NCBI GenBank assembly: GCA_000750105.3
Contig: JPHH03000020.1
Span: forward strand, 186,001-250,000
Source of the DNA: Tolypocladium sp. Sup5 PDA-1
Taxonomy: Eukaryota; Ascomycota; Sordariomycetes; Hypocreales; Ophiocordycipitaceae
Direction of reading: 5' to 3'
DNA: 64,000 bases
Below, one piece after another: positions 35,301-46,331 of this stretch (position 1 is the stretch's first letter; each line of letters begins with the position of its first letter). Under the pieces are notes generated by a model. The model was given only the letters and a program-made list of their open reading frames with translations, ran no database searches and was not told the DNA's origin. Both the position numbers and the translations under genes were made by a program.

Positions 35301-35824
35301 GGTGTTGCTGCGGCTGGGGACTCGAGAGGCGATGGCTGCGTGTTACAGGCGCAATAACAAACAACAGCAACGACGACCTCTCATATACGGAACCGCGTCG
35401 CGCTGCCAGGCATCGAGGTCAGCGGAAGGCGCGCACCTGTCCCATGACGTCGCGCCGCCCTGGGCACATGGCCCCTTCAGCTCTCGGGTCACTCACTCCT
35501 CGCCGCGGCCCGCGAGGCACCACTGGCGCGGTCCAGGATGAGACATTCGTCAATCCGAGGCCCGTGCCCAATGGGATTGCGGCGCTGGCGGAGATGGCTG
35601 ATCGCTGATCATGCCTCCAGCAGGTCGATGATGCAGGCGGGCCTTTGAGGTCTTGCGGACCTGCGTCGTAGCCGATGCGACGCTGGAGAGGGCTGGCTAG
35701 CCATGGTGACTTGTCCCTGTGGGAGTGCTCAGTGCCCCCCCTTTTTGGCCAAAGCGTTCGGTCCATCGTGGACACTGGAGTTGGAATAAGGGACAGCCCG
35801 CAAAAGTTTACTGTCCACTTAGAG
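35301..35824. other. Promoter region of the GH3 gene
   Basis: Contains the upstream region of the minus-strand GH3 gene. The frames at 35218-35608 and 35419-35847 show no family features. Nothing else recognised before the repeat block. Confidence 0.5.
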
Positions 35825-36111
35825 ACCTGGGCACGGCACCGAAGCAAAGGCTAAGTTTATTAGGTGGATCGTGACGGAGTACTCGTAACATTTCAAGGTA
35901 TGTATACCGTATAGATTGAACTGACGTTGCCCGCCGTGGCCGGTAATGCCGTCCCTTGCCGTCCGTCGCTGGTGTTGCCATCCATTGCTATCCGTCGCCG
36001 GTGTTGCCGTCCCTTGCCGTCCATCGCTGGTGTTGCCATCCATTGCTGTCCGTCGCCGGTGTTACCATCCCTTACCTGGGCACGGTACCGAAGCAAAGAC
36101 TAAGTGTATTA
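35825..36111. repeat. 38-bp direct repeats flanking a 29-bp minisatellite
   Basis: Two copies of a 38-bp sequence (35825-35862 and 36074-36111, beginning acctgggcacgg) differ at three positions. Between them, 35948-36063 holds four head-to-tail 29-bp units ending in GGTGTT. Odd and even units resemble each other more closely, so the array has a 58-bp higher-order period. Minus-strand translation gives a Gly/Asn/Gln/Arg-rich periodic peptide that is only a by-product of the repeat. The long direct repeats suggest a mobile-element or recombination scar, but no transposase or target-site duplication was seen. Confidence 0.8.
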
Positions 36112-36345
36112 AAGGAGTACTCTTTCTCATAATGCAGAATCACAGCTGGCAGGTAGCTACCTACTCAGCCATCGCCTGCCCGTTGCCTGCCCGTTGCCGG
36201 GGACACCCACGGTATACTTCCAGAAAATACACTGTCTACTCCTCGGCCATAAGTAACCTCCCTCCCCGTCATCTCTTCCTCTCTTCTTTTCCTCCTTTTC
36301 CCCTTAAACCCACTCACTTTACGACAAATTCCCCCCAAAGCACCG

Positions 36346-36889
36346 ATGGCCATCGAATTCATTGCCTAGGTGGGAGGTGCGATCGGCCTTCTCACGTTTC
36401 TTGGCTCAGATAACGCCTCCAGGCTTGATTATCAACCGCCTCCGCCGCGCCGGAATATTTCTCGTTCGCCAGGCGAAATGGCTTCTCCGGAAACCCCGTC
36501 TCCTCGGCCCAGACCCCGAGGCCAACCCCGATGTCCAAGCCCCTGGATCAAGTCCGGACTCTAACAGTTCTGAGGACCACGCCTGTCCCTTGGCGAAGTC
36601 CCTGCAGGATCAGGTGAACTTGTTGCGGATCATAGTGGACGACCGGCGGGACCAAATCTTCCGGCTGAACGAGAAATACGCGACGCGGGACGAGTTGGCC
36701 TGGCATATGAACCGAGAAAAGGAGACGTGGGGGTTCGCCGTGCGGTGGATGGAGGTGGCGAATCCCCATCTTGGAGAACACTTGGTGGACACTGGGATGG
36801 GAGGGATGAGACCGGTTGCCCAACGCAACGGAAAGGACGGCTCGAGGAAGGTGTTTGGGTGCGGGATCCTTGCCAGGAGAGAAAACTAG
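36346..36889 (+). pseudogene. Probable broken small fungal ORF
   Basis: An ATG at 36346 starts MAIEFIA, followed at once by an in-frame TAG (36367-36369). The same frame then continues VGGAIGLLTFLGSDN. This resembles the N-terminus of small fungal proteins beginning MA-EFI-A-GGAIG. A second open frame (36362-36889, no ATG near its start) encodes a charged, coiled-coil-like C-terminal part containing LQDQVNLLRIIVDDRRDQIFRLNEKY and a WGFAVRWMEVANPHLGEHLVDTG segment. The two halves are in different frames, which suggests one gene inactivated by a stop and a frameshift. Alternatively an unusual intron could bridge them, but no plausible junction removes the TAG. Function unknown. Confidence 0.4.
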
Positions 36890-37345
36890 CCTGCTGAATG
36901 GACGTTGGGTCGGGCGGGCCTTTCCGCAACTCGACGGTCGAGGAACGTCTGATGAGGTGGGCTGTCTACGGAGTAGCAGAAATCTACCAAGTGCCTATGG
37001 ACCGTGCCTCTGCATCATGAGAAAGAGTATCCGTACTCCGTTAAGACCCACCTAGTAAACTTTGCCATCGCTTCTGCTCCATGCGCCAGGCAGCCTACCT
37101 TGCAAAGTATGTAAGGTAAGGAGTTGATGCCATGACGTGGAGGACAAACCTTTGTCGGAAAGGTAGAGTTCTCGACTTTGACTCTGAAGTCGTTACTTTA
37201 AAAGTTTAATCATGCCTACACGTTCCAATTGTCCATTCTTGGCTCTCGGGTCTGTGACCTATAAATATCACACCAACCTATCCTGTATTTCCACCATCCC
37301 TACTGTCAAACATAGCATCCATCTTGGCCTCTCAAGCACCACATC

Positions 37346-38371
37346 ATGAAGCTGTTCAAAATCGTATTCCGCGGTCTTGCCTGGGGCGGCAGGCACCTCA
37401 AGACAACACGGAAGCAGCACCCCCCCTGCGCTCTCCTCGAGCTACCCATCGACATTGTCCTCCTCATCGCGGAACGACTACCCCGGCCGAGCCAGTTAGT
37501 CCTCGCCCAAACATGTCGTGCGCTGCAGGTCGTCGTCCACAGGCTCCTGTACCGCAACGGTGTGCGCCTCTCCCGCGACGAACACCTCGACTACCTCATC
37601 TGCCGAGCCCGCGACTTGCCTAACATATGGGTGTGCGAGTGGTGCGTCAAGCTCCACCGCATCGCCCTCAACGACCTCCCGGCCACCAGCAGGCGTATGC
37701 CATGCATGTGGAATTTGCCATATGTCTCGTTCTTGGGAGAGACGAGGGCGTTCCATTTTTTCCACCGCCATGTGCAGCTTGCGCTCAAGTATACGCGCGC
37801 GGGTGACAACCTAGACATCAGTCACCGGGCTTACCTCGAGAGACTGCTGGCGCCAATCGAGGACGTATCAGACGGCCGCGGCGGGATCAGGCCCAAGGTC
37901 CCGATGCGATTCTCTGCCTACCCCCGGGTTGTCGGGGGCCGGTTCCTGCTACTGACAGTGTGGCGTTACAGTAAAACGGACAAGCTGAGCATCTCGCCGA
38001 AAGTTATGGACCCCCTGATGTTATGCATGCACCAGCTTCTCAACTGGATGGAAACACCCCGATCCGAGCCCGAGCAGGCTTTTGCCATCATGCTCACCAC
38101 GGTCCAGGGCCTCGACACCTCGGGTGGCGCTGAGGTGCACGGAGCCTGTCCTTGCTGTCCCGTCGACTTTGCGGCGCAGGCTTCGCCCGAGCGCGTCGTT
38201 TTGCGTGTCTGGCGGGACCTGGGAACTGAGTGCTCGCCTACTGACGCCGCCTGGCAGTCGCTAATCTCAAAGCATGTCGAGGTCGGCCATAGGCCCGGCA
38301 GCATTCGGGAGCTGTTTGAATCAGGCGAGCAGGAGACGACGCATACGCTGCAGGTCGACGGGGGAGCCTGA
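37346..38371 (+). CDS. F-box domain protein
   Basis: Single exon, 341 aa. The N-terminal CALLELPIDIVLLIAERLPRPSQLVLAQTCRALQVVVHRLLYRNGV is a clear F-box (residues ~34-75), which binds Skp1 and recruits substrates to an SCF ubiquitin ligase. The rest shows no recognisable LRR, WD40 or Kelch repeats. It has Cys pairs (WVCEWC and ACPCCP) that could bind zinc, and an otherwise unique sequence. Such F-box proteins are numerous and fast-evolving in Sordariomycetes. Substrate unknown. CAND1, the exchange factor for F-box receptors, is encoded elsewhere in this window, which is coincidental in position. Confidence 0.82.
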   Translation: MKLFKIVFRGLAWGGRHLKTTRKQHPPCALLELPIDIVLLIAERLPRPSQLVLAQTCRALQVVVHRLLYRNGVRLSRDEHLDYLICRARDLPNIWVCEWCVKLHRIALNDLPATSRRMPCMWNLPYVSFLGETRAFHFFHRHVQLALKYTRAGDNLDISHRAYLERLLAPIEDVSDGRGGIRPKVPMRFSAYPRVVGGRFLLLTVWRYSKTDKLSISPKVMDPLMLCMHQLLNWMETPRSEPEQAFAIMLTTVQGLDTSGGAEVHGACPCCPVDFAAQASPERVVLRVWRDLGTECSPTDAAWQSLISKHVEVGHRPGSIRELFESGEQETTHTLQVDGGA

Positions 38372-39463
38372 AGGACATTTCGAGGAACTCATATCGGTCT
38401 CAGGGCGCCTTCGATTGAGGATAGACACAAGCAGCCGGGACCGCAGCTGGCAGCTGAGACTGGTTCTGAACCTCAATTCCTTTGCTCAGAGACGAGGAAG
38501 GCCGTTTGTCCAACTCGCATGCCAATAGCGAGATAAAGGGTGTGGCACACGGTTCTGGATGGGAATCATGCTTCTTCCATAGCCAGGCAGTCTGTTGAAT
38601 ATAACTATTGTATTTAGCCCTGGCCCCTCACACTGCCATTTGATTAATTATTTTCTTCCCAGAAAAGCTGATAAGCCGCATGGCGAAGGAGATCAATGGG
38701 ATAAATTGGGTTCAGGCATTCGGCGAGGGGAGCTGGAAACACTCTTGATACATATACTTGGCAACATTCACGATGCATGGGGCATGGAATTCGGTGCCCC
38801 GATTCCTAGGATCGGAATTGCAAAGGCCATATAAGTGAGTGATAATCCAGGATAAGAAGGGCATCAGAAATGGATACGGCGGTTGATCGTGCATTCATTC
38901 CGTACGTCCAATACCTTCAGCCAGTCGGTTTTAACTCCGTTTCAACCTCTCACCAGCTTTGCACGTCATTTCCCATTTGCCCTGTTGCTGATGCACTGGA
39001 TCGTGTAAATATCTTATAGGTAGGTGAACCCTCTAAGTTGGAACTGGGATGCAGGTTCGCGACGGCGCCGCGTGGCACCTGCGCCGCCGTGCTGCAGACA
39101 ACTCTGAACCCTTATCTGGATCCTGTGTGCCTGACAATCGGGTTCTCATTATGTATGGAATTTTTCCATTACCATTCCAACGTCACCGTTGGTTGGACCG
39201 TACATGTACCGAGACGCAAGCGGGCCGACGCATCACTGATATGATGCGAATCAACCTCCAGTTTCACAGTCGTGAAACAATCAGTCCAATATTCAAGTCA
39301 CCCGACGGCCGCGCTCGTGCTGGTTTCCTTCAACTTTACTTCCGGTGATAATACTGTCAAGGTTGTAGGCGTAGAACGACGGCGACACCGCTCCGCCCAC
39401 CCACTGCACGAAGTTCACGTAAAGGCCACAGCGAAATCCGCATCTAGGCCAAACCAACGCTTT
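38372..39463. other. Intergenic region, F-box / SET-MYND
   Basis: About 1.1 kb, AT-richer than the flanks. Should hold the 3' ends of both flanking genes, which converge. The small frames at 38595-38834, 39038-39244 and 39049-39348 have no family features. No repeat seen. Confidence 0.5.
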
Positions 39464-41289
39464 CTACCCCTTTGCAACGTGGAGAGGAAATTGCACAAGG
39501 CTATCGGACTTGTCCCAGTCGAGAACAAACAATCCTCGCAAATCGGGATCCTTGAGGAGCTTGCAGTCCTCCCTGTGGCCTCTCTCTTTCCAGCCAGCAA
39601 TCTGACAAGCCTTGCCGCACGCACCCATATCAGCATCCAAGTCAACACAACACAGGAGTTTTCGATGGCGGACTTACACTGTCGCAATACCAGAAAAAAG
39701 AGCACTTGCTGCACGTTTTCAAGGAGGCTGCCTTCGTATCGCACCCGTGGCACACTCTGAAACCATCAAGATCTGCTGAGAACTGTTGGACCCGATCGCT
39801 CAACGCAAGCAACGCATGCAGAGACACTGGAAAGATCTGCGGGACATTGCGGTTAGCCATAGTGCATCAGATCTTATATTGGTTGTGGTACCTTGATCAT
39901 CGGGGGGACCTCATGGCGGATACCCGGCTCATCAAACATAAACGCGTGTCGTTTTGCGTAGAGAATTGCGACAGTGTACCCCCTTTCGACTTGCGTAGGT
40001 GCCAATTCACGGCCTCGGCCATCCGTATAGAAGAACAGCGGAAGCTTCCTACCGTCAATATCCTTGATCTCCATGTGCAGTCGAACAAGCATGGCGAAAT
40101 CCGCAATCTCGGCCAGGAAGCACCAACGGCGTCGTGGTCGGTATGTAAATCCGTTGCTGCTCTCATAGAAGTCCGAATTGACGTCGTTCTCGCCTGGAAG
40201 GTCCATGAACCCGGGGAATGTTGTGCGGCTTCGAAGGTCCGCCAGCTGCCCGGGGCGTTTTGGCTTGTCTCTCCTCCAAAGCCAGTCTTCGAAGTCGCTC
40301 GTTTCAAGCCCTTGCGGAACTTCATTCACTGTGGTCTTCCACTTCATTGAGATCCCGTATAGCTCGTGCTTCGACGGGTCCTGTGCCAGAGTTCCGTGCT
40401 GGAGCACCTGTGTGCTGTCGTCGCCCCCGTGGACCCTCCACCCAGACACCGCCCTCTCTGCGAAGATGCGTCCTCTTGCCAAGTCGCCATTGGCGATAGA
40501 AATCTGTGCTGCATCGAGAAAGGCCCGCGGTAAACCGTTGTCATCTGGTCCATGCTCATTGTAAAGACGGACCTGTTGGTCTACGTAACGGAGCGTTCGT
40601 AGTGGGGCTGACACAATCCCATGTATACCGCCTTGGCCGATGAGACCGTCCAGCCGGAAAATCTCGTCCAATCTCTTATCACTTTCCTGGCTCTGCTCTG
40701 GTGGTAAGGAACAGAGGTGGCACGAACATGTAAACCCGAACCCTGCCTGAAGGGCCTCCTGTCGGGCTTTGCGGTTCTTGAGAACGCCAAGGTAGTATAT
40801 TGTGATCTCCTCGCCTTTGCAGATGTCTCTCAAAGCGTGGACCGTGTGTCGTTTGATGTTCTCATTCCAATTCTTCTGTGCGTTGTTATCACAGGCATGG
40901 TTGATGCGGCATGCGTCAAGGAAGATTCCACACTCCCTTCCGTCGATTCCAATGGGTAGGGCGTTTGTTCGAACGATCCCGAGATAATTCCCGGCAACAT
41001 CCCCGTATGAATGGATGTTACGCATGGAGAGGAAGGCTTGTCGCTGGTCTTCGCCGAGGGCATCGACTTGCTGGCGGATGGATGTCCGTATCCTCTCACT
41101 ATCCGGTGCTGTGATCTTGTGCTCCCTAGATACTGTGATGATGGGCTCTTCGGAAAGAATGCGCGTGCCCTTGGAGATGTTTTCGACTGCGACGAGGCCC
41201 TTTCCCTTCCCCAACACATCCCCAAGTACATACACAGGGTCGCCCTTCGAACGCATTTCGCAGCTGCTTTCTCTCAGTTCAAAGTTCAA
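39464..41289 (-). CDS. SET-domain protein with C-terminal MYND zinc finger
   Basis: CDS complement(join(39464..39610,39678..39836,39892..41289)), 567 aa. A predicted lysine methyltransferase or SET-derived regulator. The N-terminal SET domain opens with GKGKGLVAVENISKGTRILSEEP and contains FLDACRINHACDNNAQKNW and the AdoMet-pocket segment LRDICKGEEITIYYLGVLKNRKARQEALQAGFGFTCSC with post-SET Cys pairs. Splicing (GTACCA and GTAAGT donors) adds the MYND finger, residues ~495-536: CHGC, CSKC, YC-x3-C and H-x3-C ligands. In animal SMYD proteins the MYND finger is inserted within a split SET domain; here it follows SET by about 300 residues. The conserved Asn of NHSC is present as NHAC. First Met of the long frame chosen as start. 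Confidence 0.88.
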
Positions 41290-42919
41290 TATCGAATGCC
41301 AGTGGCCCCCAAGCCTGAGACTGGAAAAGGAAAAGTGGAGGATGGAAGCAATGGCAGTGTGGTCCTTTATGGATCGACTAGAAAACTGAAGGTGTCTGAT
41401 AAGCCAATAGTGTGGTACTAGTTTATGCAGAAAGTTTGAAGTAGGACTTACATTTCGTATGCCGTCACTTCTACTTTGTACGAGACATGACTTTTCTTCA
41501 GCATTGAAAAGGTGAGCATTTCTCAGACAGCGTCATGCACCACGCACCCATCGGGAACTTTTCCATTGGCGATACTATTGAGACAAAATCGCCCGGCGGT
41601 GAGGTTTGTGCATAGCGTGGCGTCCTCCTATTTGTTTACCACCACCCCTTTTTCTTTTTCCTTCCTTTTCTCTTTTCCCTTTCTTCCCCTTTCCCCTTTC
41701 TTCCCATGTTCTCTTTCTTTTCCCTTTTCACTTCCCCCCACTTTTTTTTCTCTTCCATTTCTTTTGGTTGGACTTGGTAGAGTGACGTGTCCTTGGATCA
41801 CTGGGCAAGACAGTGCCAAAAGATAAGTGGTTCCAGTTGGGCTCGTTTCCTATTTTCTCCGAAAGGTAAATCAGTGACTCAGGTCCTTAACGTTGTCGAT
41901 CCGATGTTCCTACGGACGTAGGTATGCTGAGAGATCTGGATAAAAAGCGTGAACGGAAACTTGCAATGCTGTGATACCCTGGCGGAGTCCCAGGCTGCGA
42001 GTCGAGCCAATGCTCAGCAGCTTTGTTCGACTCTATATTTTTTCATTGGTCGGGTGAAGATGCTTCATCCCACCAGCAGACTCGTCCATTTGGCTGCTTG
42101 AAAAGAGCTACGGGGCGACTGGCAGGTGGGCAAATAAATGGTTACGGAGCTTGGACGGGGGAAGAGAGACTCAATAAGGAACCCAAAGATATACATTTCT
42201 GATTTCATCGAATACCCATACTGCGCCACTCACCCAAGATAATGGCCTGCCTCATTTCCATTGTGGTTACCCGCTACACGGCACGTCACTTTAAGTTCAC
42301 ATATGACGCCGTTGACTCTGAGCATCGTCCTTCCATGACTGCCGCACTGCGCGTGATGGTGATGGCTCACAGCTTAGAATTTAAACTGATGTATGAAACG
42401 TGATAAGCTCTTGAAAAACATGAACTTATTCGACTACCCAACCAATGCGGCTTCTCGATGATCATTTCTTTGTTCCGGAAGTCGACCCACCAGCAGACTT
42501 CGACACACTGCTACCAGAACTGGTAGTTTGGTTCGCATTTGAGTTACGGTCTCCGGCTGCCTGTGCCCGGGCTGCGAAACCGCCGGACGACATGTCTCCG
42601 CCACCCGTAGCCTACGTTCATGCTGTTAGTAGGAAGAAGTGGGCGCTGGAATTTAGCCGGCTCATACCTGTGAACTCTGGACTCTGGCCGAATCAGACTT
42701 GGACATGCTGTTGTGGTTGGGCATATTGAAGCTTTGAGGCCAGTATGTGTTAGTCAGAGGAAAACGTGAGTACATCCTCGGGCAGGGGATAGATAAGAGT
42801 TCCGAAGAACTGACCTACTTGGTTGAGAATTGATCTTGCTACGAGTAGTTGAAATCTTTGAAGATGTAAAGGAAGAAAAAAAGGTTCATCCTCTCGGAGG
42901 GGAACTGCCCCTTTTATAG
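41290..42919. other. Intergenic region with CT-rich tract
   Basis: About 1.6 kb without a supported gene. A pyrimidine tract (about 41634-41765, TTTC/CCCTTT repeats) dominates the left part. The frame 42445-42729 (94 codons) has no recognisable family and lacks a promoter-like context; it is not called. The region lies between the SET-MYND gene and the GT64 remnant. Confidence 0.5.
41634..41765 (+). repeat. Polypyrimidine low-complexity tract
   Basis: Almost uninterrupted C/T run of about 130 bases with short TTTC and CCCTTT sub-repeats. It lies about 350 bases upstream of the minus-strand SET-MYND start, on the opposite strand. Probably a promoter-associated or slippage-prone tract. Confidence 0.75.
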
Positions 42920-43294
42920 ACAATTCCTCGGAACGGATACGCCCTTACGCACTGCGCGAATCACCAGTCCGACTACACATGGGAGAACAGCCTCTGCTCC
43001 CACGACGCGGAGCAAGATGTCTACTCCATGGTCCCTACCGGCCTGGCCTTTGTACATGACTTCTTGCTGGAGTACTGCTACATGTACTCTGACGAGCCCG
43101 CCGCGACGAACGTTCGGGAGTACGTCGACAGGCACCACAACTGCGAGGACATTGCCCTCAGCTACATGTAAGTCGCCGCGCTGCTCACCGGTGACGGCCC
43201 GCTGCCCGACAGGGGCCGCTACATGCACTTCAACATGGAGCCCAGGGACGGCATCAACAGAAGCCGCGCCACTTTGCGGTCTGGTATGAAGTGA
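42920..43294 (+). pseudogene. Exostosin-like GT64 glycosyltransferase remnant
   Basis: An open frame preceded by a stop (42917-42919) and without an ATG encodes a fragment of glycosyltransferase family 64 (exostosin C-terminal domain). Matching stretches are QDVYSMVPTGLAFVHDFLLEY and VREYVDRHHNCEDIALSYM, the hallmark ...CEDIAMNFLVA region. An in-frame TAA (43169-43171) follows SYM, and the family pattern then resumes as VAALLTGDGPLPDRGRYMHFNMEPRDGI up to TGA at 43292-43294. The TAA falls in TGTAAGTC, which mimics an intron donor, but splicing to the next CAG would delete conserved residues. Catalytic N-terminal part is absent. Read as a decayed copy; a real exon of an unannotated gene is less likely. 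Confidence 0.65.
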
Positions 43295-45122
43295 GTGTCT
43301 GTACAACCTGGCCAACGTCTCTGGCTGCATGTCTCTCGTCAAGGAGACGATGCATGTTGAGAGCTACGTTGTTGTGTTTCACCTCTTTGCGTTGGGAGGG
43401 CCAAAATCCTTCCGTTTCCGGTGTTCGGATGAAGGCGACATTGTTCTCTGGTACAATAATGGGTCAGCATAGGTCGAGGCTCTCTCCAAGGTGCGCCGGT
43501 TTGGCACAGTTACCGCTCTGCGGCGGCTCTTGCGACTCTCCGCGGCCGTGTAGCCCATATCGTCCGGAATAGGGCACAGCACCGGCGCCCTGCATCCTTT
43601 TACTCAGCCTCCTCCACCGCACACTGGTCGAAGCTGCTGTGCAACTCGAAGCATCCGGCTCATGACCGCACTGACTTGGCGGCACCGCAATGGCACTCGA
43701 CCCGGGGGAATCACCCGAGAGAGGCTAGCATGCCTCTTGTATGCGGTCACCAGGTCGGATAATCAAGGCAGATGATGGATCCTTGTGAATTTGTGGCCAT
43801 GGGCCTGGGGAAGCCAAGGGACATGAAGCGAAATCGCGGGGTCGTCACAAGGAAATAGAAAATACCCAGCGACAAAAGGGCTCCCGGACGGAGGGCGCCT
43901 CGGCTGAAGACTTTTGGCCTTGGCTGTCGTGCATCGTGGGACGAGGTGCGTCCGAAATGGCTCGCGTGCAGGCGGTTCGCAGCGGAACCTGTATCCGTAA
44001 CGGTGACTTACACGCGGGGTGGTGGGAACTGCCCCACCACACGCACCGTATGGAGGTGATGTCTCCGTCCATGAATAATGGGAAACTTGGAAAGGCGCGG
44101 GACGCCAGATGTAGATGCGCCGTGCGGTTGGAATTTGTAGTAGTCATGAAATGATTGGGTGTGTGTTTTTGGTGCGGGCAGCTGCATAGACTTTGTAAAT
44201 CTTGGCATATCGACTACATATGCGTTCGTGATGCCCGGGATGAGTTGTGGTGGGCTGGGAGTTGCCTGTTCCTGGTCTGGTGGGTGCGGGAACTTGGAGC
44301 AATCTACGGATATGGACTAATGGATGATCTACGAGTAGGTTTCCATATCCTTTTTAGACTTTATGATTGGCAAATAGAGTTGCCGGATCCCAGGGTTCAA
44401 TAGCTGCTGAACCATGTCCATCTATTGCCGGGCTGTTTCTCGTGAGAAGCCCATGTTAGTTTTGCCAACGAGCACCAGCATGCCATCATTATTGAACCCG
44501 ACTTTCATCACCCACATTTTCCCAGTCCCCAGCCTTCGAGGTCCTCTTCCAGGCCCTACCTAACCCACGCCATGCCCCCATTCCCCACGGCCAGTCGGAG
44601 AGTCGGCGCAAACGCATCCTGCCAACGGCGTAGTGGCCATCGTGGGCCCGGCCTACTTCTCTTTCAGTGCATTCATCCGACAGACTCGGATCCGCATCCT
44701 GCACCTGCACCCCACGATGTCCAGTGGCGTGGCGCAGCCTGCCGCGTACCATCCCACTAGCCACGATGCAGTTATCCGCACAATTGACAGTTGACAGCTA
44801 ACGGGGCATTGTGAATTAACGAGGAGCACGTTGATGCGAGTTACGACCATACGGCGACGCGACGACATGGATAATCGGATCGACGGGCCGTGACAAACGT
44901 CAATTGACGCGGGTAAACTCGCTGCTAAACGACGGCCGTTTGTCATTGCGAGTTTGTCATCACAACACAACTTTGTCATCATACGGGGACTCGGGTGAAC
45001 ACATAGGGAGATGGGCCCTCGATGGCGTCGAAACCGAACCGTTGAGGATATTTCACGAGCAGTGCCACTGGACTCGCGCATCTGTCCATTGCCGACACGT
45101 GGTACTCCTCACGAAACACATC
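43295..45122. other. Intergenic region upstream of the GFA-domain gene
   Basis: About 1.8 kb. Just after the GT64 remnant a frame (43293-43472) reads LYNLANVSGCMSL... and might be part of the same decayed gene; it is not identifiable. No other coding signal, repeat or RNA gene was seen. The last 300 bases should hold the GFA-gene promoter and leader. Confidence 0.45.
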
Positions 45123-46331
45123 ATGAGCGAGCTTCAGATGACCTGCCACTGCGGCGCAGTGAGGAACACCGTCATCGGAGCCCAGGACGCCATGGAGCAT
45201 CCTCCCGATATTGAGCTATGCCACTGCTACGGTTGCCGCCATTCAACTGGACAACTTTACGCCTCGTACTGCAAAATCGAGTCGTCAACTACCGGGCCGT
45301 TGCTCTCCAACCCGGGACTTACCGAATTTGTGGCTGCAGAGTCCATGACAACGGGCTCGACCAACCTCTCCGATGCACAAGATGCATCCGTGACTCGGTA
45401 CTTTTGCTCAACCTGCGGATGCCACGTCTTCCGTTCCGTGAACAGCCCAAACGAGACTCTACTCGAGGTTTCTACGGGTACACTTACACACGGCATTGAA
45501 GGTTTCAGTCCGGAAGGGGAAGTTTTGGCGGCCCAGTTTGGGCCTCACGCCAATGTCGAATCAACAGTTGACGGGGGCCTGACAAAATGGATGAGCCAAG
45601 TGCCTCTTGTCAATGGAAGTTCTGGTACCGTGAAGCACTACGCTGGCAACCATGAAGCAAGCCAGGATTCTACACTCTCGGCCTCGTGCTTATGCGACCG
45701 GGTCAGCTTTCGCATCACCCGCCCAAACGCCGACAGCCATAAGCCAAAATCTGGGTTCGCCGACGCGATAATCCCATTCCACACCAAGGACCCCGAGATC
45801 CAGAACCCAAGAGATGTCAAATGGTGGCTACGTCAAAACGACACAAAGTACATGGGCGGCTTGTGCGTCTGCAAGACGTGCCGCCTCGCGTCCGGGTTCG
45901 AGCTCCAGGCGTGGGCATTCATTCCGAGGGCGAACATTGAGTTTAGAAGCGATACCGGCGACGATGGCAAGGACGGAATGTGGCAGGTTCTCGACTTTGA
46001 TAGCCTGCACAGGCGCGGAGTCCTCCGCGGATACGAGTCCTCGCCGGGCGTCGTGCGGGAGTTTTGTCCTTCGTGCGGAGCCACCGTCTTCTGGCATGAT
46101 AAGTGGCGTCCGGAGTTGATTGATGTCAGTGCCGGGTTGCTTCGCAGCCGCGACGGCGTTCGGGCGGAATCGTGGTTGGAGTGGTGGACCGAGAGAGTCA
46201 GCTTCGCGGAGGACGTTGACCTGGATCGCCGCGAGTCGCCGGCGATACGAGCCCGTCTGTTGCTTGCAGCTCTGCAGGAGGGCCTTGGGGCCTCGACAAG
46301 CAACAAGCGGGCGCAGGGCAGGCGTGGATAG
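45123..46331 (+). CDS. Tandem GFA-domain zinc protein (glutathione-dependent formaldehyde-activating enzyme/CENP-V family)
   Basis: Single exon, 402 aa starting MSELQMTCHCGAVR. Two complete GFA domains in tandem. The first has the zinc ligand set CHC (CHCGAV), CHCYGC and CSTC (residues ~8-110). The second repeats it: CLC (SCLCDRVSF), CVCKTC and CPSC (residues ~185-370). Between and after them lie the family strands WAFIP, MWQVLDFDS and HDKWRPELIDVSAGLL. Single-domain members include a bacterial formaldehyde-glutathione activating enzyme, but most fungal paralogues have no known reaction. A longer in-frame start at 44904 is rejected because the domain begins at 45123. Formaldehyde detoxification is therefore possible, not shown. 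Confidence 0.9.
   Translation: MSELQMTCHCGAVRNTVIGAQDAMEHPPDIELCHCYGCRHSTGQLYASYCKIESSTTGPLLSNPGLTEFVAAESMTTGSTNLSDAQDASVTRYFCSTCGCHVFRSVNSPNETLLEVSTGTLTHGIEGFSPEGEVLAAQFGPHANVESTVDGGLTKWMSQVPLVNGSSGTVKHYAGNHEASQDSTLSASCLCDRVSFRITRPNADSHKPKSGFADAIIPFHTKDPEIQNPRDVKWWLRQNDTKYMGGLCVCKTCRLASGFELQAWAFIPRANIEFRSDTGDDGKDGMWQVLDFDSLHRRGVLRGYESSPGVVREFCPSCGATVFWHDKWRPELIDVSAGLLRSRDGVRAESWLEWWTERVSFAEDVDLDRRESPAIRARLLLAALQEGLGASTSNKRAQGRRG

Noticed and set aside
42445..42729. 94-codon frame in the gene-poor region
   Set aside because: No recognisable domain and no continuation to the GT64 remnant.
44904..45122. Upstream extension of the GFA frame
   Set aside because: No homology and poor context; the domain starts at MSELQMTCHCG (45123).
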